A stretch of DNA of 8,185 bases from Myxococcales bacterium (lineage in GTDB: Bacteria; Myxococcota_C; UBA6777), in the NCBI GenBank assembly GCA_027005175.1, contig JALTMC010000061.1, positions 1 to 8,185 of the forward strand, written 5' to 3'. How positions within the stretch are numbered: the stretch's first letter is position 1; every line of letters starts with the position of its first letter. A program made the position numbers and the translations under genes. Below the pieces are notes generated by a model, which saw nothing but the letters and a program-made list of their open reading frames with translations, did no database searches and was not told the origin of the DNA. Shown here piece after piece: positions 6,225 through 8,185 of this stretch.

Positions 6225-7082
6225 TCACAAAAGAGAGGCGTCTTCTGACACAAGATGACGAATCACAACACTGGCACATGTCATCCCAAAAGAGCCAGTG
6301 ACAAAGCCTGCAGTGCCGTATATGAGGCTGCGTTCTTCACACCCGTGAAGCCCATTCTTTCCTCCAGGACAAACGCAGCGAAAGCCAAGACCTTTGTCAT
6401 AGGTTAAGGAAGCAGGCTCCCTCACCGCTTCCACAGAAAAGACAGCCGGAATGCCAAACTCCCCCTCTGTGGGAAATCCATATTTCTGCCGAAGGATCTT
6501 ACGAACAGCTTGAGCGAGAGGATCAATCCGAGTCAGGGAGAGATCGGCGACCTGAATCGCAGTGGGATCCATTCGACTCGAAGCACCTGTGGATACAACA
6601 ACAGGAATACTTCTCTCCTTACAGATGGCAACCAAATGACATTTGGCCGTAATATTATCGATGGCGTCCACCACAAAGTCAGGAGAGTTACTCAAGATGT
6701 GATCGGCATTCTCAGCAGAGTAAAATGTCGTCAAAGCTTCCACAGAAGCTTGTGGATTAATCTGTTGAATTCGCTCGGCAAGAACCTCACTCTTGTACTT
6801 TCCAATGGTCCCTTTCATCGCCTGCAATTGTCGATTGGTGTTGGTGATGCACACACGATCGAAGTCGACGAGGCGAATGTGCCCGACCCCGCTCCTCGCG
6901 ATAGATTCCGCTGCAAAAGAACCCACCCCTCCCAGGCCAATCACTGTCACAGAAGCATGGAGTAGAGAGCGCATTCCACGATCTCCCACCAACCGACCCA
7001 TTCGGTCAAAACGTCGGTGAAGACGATAATCATCTTCAACCCATCCAAGCTCATCAGAAACAGTTAAGGGATCCATAGACAT
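6225..7082 (-). CDS. tcdA: tRNA threonylcarbamoyladenosine dehydratase (ThiF/E1-like)
   Basis: TcdA uses ATP to cyclise the t6A base at position 37 of ANN-decoding tRNAs to ct6A. The 285-residue product has the RFDRMGRLVG entry motif, the nucleotide loop GLGGVG (49-54), the acidic LVDFD strand (71-75), the family signature ITNTNRQ (79-85), a D139-A-I-D142 turn and MDPTAIQVADL (171-181). Length is close to E. coli TcdA (268). A frame extension to a TTG at 7103 exists, but the ATG at 7082 has GAGG (complement of 7091-7094) 8 bases before it. Near the C-terminus, C236, C238 and C248 form a C-V-C-x9-C cluster, in the region where E. coli TcdA also has cysteines. It is convergent with the exporter operon and lies downstream of the protease gene on the same strand, 349 bases away, so probably has its own promoter. 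Confidence 0.93.
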   Translation of the reverse strand: MSMDPLTVSDELGWVEDDYRLHRRFDRMGRLVGDRGMRSLLHASVTVIGLGGVGSFAAESIARSGVGHIRLVDFDRVCITNTNRQLQAMKGTIGKYKSEVLAERIQQINPQASVEALTTFYSAENADHILSNSPDFVVDAIDNITAKCHLVAICKERSIPVVVSTGASSRMDPTAIQVADLSLTRIDPLAQAVRKILRQKYGFPTEGEFGIPAVFSVEAVREPASLTYDKGLGFRCVCPGGKNGLHGCEERSLIYGTAGFVTGSFGMTCASVVIRHLVSEDASLL

Positions 7083-7118
7083 AAGAGCTACCTCAAAAGC
7101 CAAAAGATATGATGGTAT

Positions 7119-7154
7119 GTTGCGATGTGTCCTCTGACGCCAACAGAAAGAGCG
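7119..7154. repeat. 36-bp direct repeat, copy 1
   Basis: Starts GTTGCGATGTGTCCTC and ends AACAGAAAGAGCG, and is identical over all 36 bases to 7193-7228. The first 26 bases can fold on the plus strand: GTTG pairs with CAAC, a CGAT bulge follows, then GTGTC pairs with GACGC (one G-U) around a CTCT loop. On the minus strand the inner stem has one mismatch. This copy ends 36 bases upstream of the tcdA start codon. Confidence 0.92.
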
Positions 7155-7192
7155 TTTGTCTCACAGAGTCATAGGGTTTAGGTCATTACTGA

Positions 7193-7228
7193 GTTGCGAT
7201 GTGTCCTCTGACGCCAACAGAAAGAGCG
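7193..7228. repeat. 36-bp direct repeat, copy 2
   Basis: Identical to 7119-7154 at an offset of 74 bases, leaving a 38-base unique spacer at 7155-7192. No third copy is found 74 bases to either side, and the flanks and spacer are not similar to each other beyond short words, so a simple tandem duplication of a longer unit is not evident. Confidence 0.92.
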
Positions 7229-7431
7229 AGGTTCTCTTGTCTCTATCATTGATGAACATTCTGCTGTAAGCGACAAACCCAGGCTCCTGCCTCCTTCTGC
7301 CACAACCCCAAGGTGAAGTCCATAGGTCACAGCAATCTTGGAGAGAGCGAACCAAGTCACCGACAGTCTCTCAGTGTCACAAGCCCTCCCACACAAACTG
7401 TCCCCAACACAACCGCCAAACGAACAATCGG

Positions 7432-8028
7432 TTAGGAGTCCTTGGCCAGAGAGTTGGAAAGGATTTCGAGGATGAAGGTGTTTTTGGGTCCATCGTAGAT
7501 CATGACAGCATGTTGCAGAAAGTCACGCCCCAGAACTCCGATGGGGCCGGGGCTTGGTTGTGAGCTTCCCGGCTCGGAGATATTCTGTTCAAGCCCGGGA
7601 GTCAACATGACTTGACGCGAAAACCCAACTCTTTTCCGTTGCTTTCCCTGCTCCATATACATACCGAGTTCGGCCAGATAAAGACCGGGACCGTGTGTAT
7701 CATCGGGATCGGGAGAGACCAGGTTCGACGAGGTCTCCAGACCAAGAGCTTCCACCACAGCAGAACTGATGAGGCTCATCTCTGCTCCTGTATCGAGAAT
7801 CATAGGGCCAGCAATCGCCCCCAAAGGAGGAAGACCTCGCCTTGTTCGACGAGCTTGAAGCTCTGGAGGCAGTGCCCACTCTGCGTGAAGAAAAGGTCCC
7901 AAAGCGATCATATCTTCCGTCTTTTGAAACGACTGCTGGATCGTGATGACTTGCTTGGGTTGAGGAGGTTGATTCTCCGTAAACTTACGACGTTCTCGTT
8001 GCTTTTTTCCACGATTTGACTTGCCCAT
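7432..8028 (-). CDS. Retropepsin-like aspartic protease
   Basis: The 198-residue product carries MILDTGAEMSLIS with the catalytic D79-T80-G81-A82, followed about 80 residues later by IGVLGRDFLQ (163-172), the second conserved element of retroviral-type aspartic proteases, in which Leu-Gly-Arg-Asp follows the flap. As in retropepsins there is one Asp-Thr-Gly, so activity would need a homodimer. Residues 1-16 are very basic (MGKSNRGKKQRERRKF) and there is no signal peptide or membrane segment, so the protein should be cytoplasmic and may touch nucleic acid. The middle (100-160) is Pro/Ser/Gly rich. The substrate is unknown. The ATG at 8028 has only a weak ribosome site (AGGG, 3 bases away). It is divergent from the SDR gene and there is no reverse transcriptase or gag-like gene nearby, so it is not a retroelement. 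Confidence 0.85.
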   Translation of the reverse strand: MGKSNRGKKQRERRKFTENQPPQPKQVITIQQSFQKTEDMIALGPFLHAEWALPPELQARRTRRGLPPLGAIAGPMILDTGAEMSLISSAVVEALGLETSSNLVSPDPDDTHGPGLYLAELGMYMEQGKQRKRVGFSRQVMLTPGLEQNISEPGSSQPSPGPIGVLGRDFLQHAVMIYDGPKNTFILEILSNSLAKDS

Positions 8029-8134
8029 GACCCTATATACTCGCTTGAAGGTGACCTTTTCCCGGATTCAGACCTTAATCTAAGACCAAGAATGGTGTAC
8101 ACTCAAATGAATTGAAAAAAAAGGAGAGACTCAC
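8029..8134. promoter_or_regulatory. Divergent promoter spacer, protease and SDR genes
   Basis: This 106-base AT-rich spacer must start both transcripts. On the plus strand TTAATC (8075-8080) and TACACT (8098-8103) are 17 bases apart, a weak sigma70-like pair; the second overlaps the 8-bp palindrome GTGTACAC at 8095-8102, which could be an operator half. On the minus strand TTGAGT and TTAGAT also stand 17 bases apart and overlap the same palindrome. AAGGAG at 8121-8126 is the SDR ribosome site. Confidence 0.3.
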
Positions 8135-8185
8135 GTGTTGAAGGAAATGCCTCAAACAGTGCTACTGACAGGGGCCAGTGTTGGG
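8135..8185 (+). CDS. Short-chain dehydrogenase/reductase, N-terminus only
   Basis: Seventeen codons are visible before the window ends. From a GTG at 8135, served by AAGGAG 8 bases upstream, the product reads MLKEMPQTVLLTGASVG. The strand 'TVLLTGAS-x-G' is the start of the TGxxxGxG dinucleotide loop of classical SDR enzymes, which bind NAD(P)(H) and oxidise or reduce alcohols and carbonyls. An ATG at 8147 is in frame but lies too close to any ribosome site. The substrate cannot be guessed from this fragment. Confidence 0.75.
   Translation, partial: MLKEMPQTVLLTGASVG

Larger units (their letters stand above)
7083..7431. other. Intergenic region upstream of tcdA
   Basis: This 349-base spacer lies between two minus-strand genes. 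Its tcdA-proximal third is taken up by the 36-bp repeat pair at 7119-7154 and 7193-7228. Bases 7229-7431 hold nothing I can assign: open frames there lack ribosome sites and change frame through the repeats, and I see no intrinsic terminator after the protease gene. A tcdA promoter should lie here; a TTGGCG inside the nearer repeat copy has no good -10 at the right distance. Confidence 0.6.

Noticed and set aside
6237-6252. GGCGTCTTCTGACACA at the tcdA end resembles the complement of part of the 36-bp repeat
   Set aside because: The match breaks in the middle five bases and lies in coding sequence; probably chance.
7119-7228. Calling the 36-bp pair a CRISPR array
   Set aside because: Only two repeats and one spacer, no cas genes, no leader visible. 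Recorded as a direct repeat and left as a question in the findings.
7161-7396. Two reverse-strand frames between the protease gene and tcdA
   Set aside because: No ribosome sites, they run through the DNA repeats, and composition is unlike the neighbouring genes.
7432-8028. Retroelement origin of the aspartic protease
   Set aside because: No reverse transcriptase, integrase, gag-like gene or terminal repeats flank it.

Overview
The window reads as an ordinary chromosomal segment of a Gram-negative bacterium of roughly 50% GC. The lipobox lipoprotein, the secreted pre-peptidase-like protein, the FHA-FHA-ABCG fusion, Orn and a TcdA-type enzyme fit a Myxococcota or Bradymonadota-like (former deltaproteobacterial) lineage best. 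That placement is an inference from gene content; there is no rRNA or other marker here. I see no tRNA, rRNA, integrase, transposase or cas gene.

Layout from left to right. (1) Positions 1-132, minus strand: 5' end of a gene for a small SRPBCC-like protein, cut by the window edge. (2) 133-524: a 392-base gap holding a GC-rich block with an 18-bp tandem repeat. (3) 525-902, plus: a 125-residue basic protein with one C-terminal membrane anchor. (4) 903-1053: a C-rich, G-poor run of short repeats between convergent genes. (5) 1054-1846, minus: oligoribonuclease orn, read from a TTG start, preceded by and overlapping a possible 80-residue ORF. (6) 2062-6110, plus: a tight three-gene operon of lipoprotein, secreted PPC-like protein, and an 888-residue ABC exporter with two FHA domains. 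(7) 6111-6224: a second C-rich, G-poor repeat run between convergent genes. (8) 6225-7082, minus: tcdA, a tRNA-modification dehydratase. (9) 7083-7431: a gap with a 36-bp exact direct repeat pair separated by 38 bp. (10) 7432-8028, minus: a retropepsin-like aspartic protease. (11) 8135 to the edge, plus: first codons of a short-chain dehydrogenase.

The genes are mostly independent housekeeping or envelope functions. The one clear functional unit is the 2062-6110 operon. It would place a lipoprotein and a secreted beta-sandwich protein outside the inner membrane, next to an ABCG-type exporter whose cytoplasmic FHA domains could read Thr phosphorylation. orn (RNA decay, pGpG removal) and tcdA (ct6A in tRNA) are both RNA-metabolism genes but are not adjacent.

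The most distinctive structure is in the spacers. Four of them carry their own, mutually unrelated, short direct repeats. The two convergent ones are C-rich and G-poor on the plus strand, which suits Rho-dependent ending of the plus-strand transcripts.
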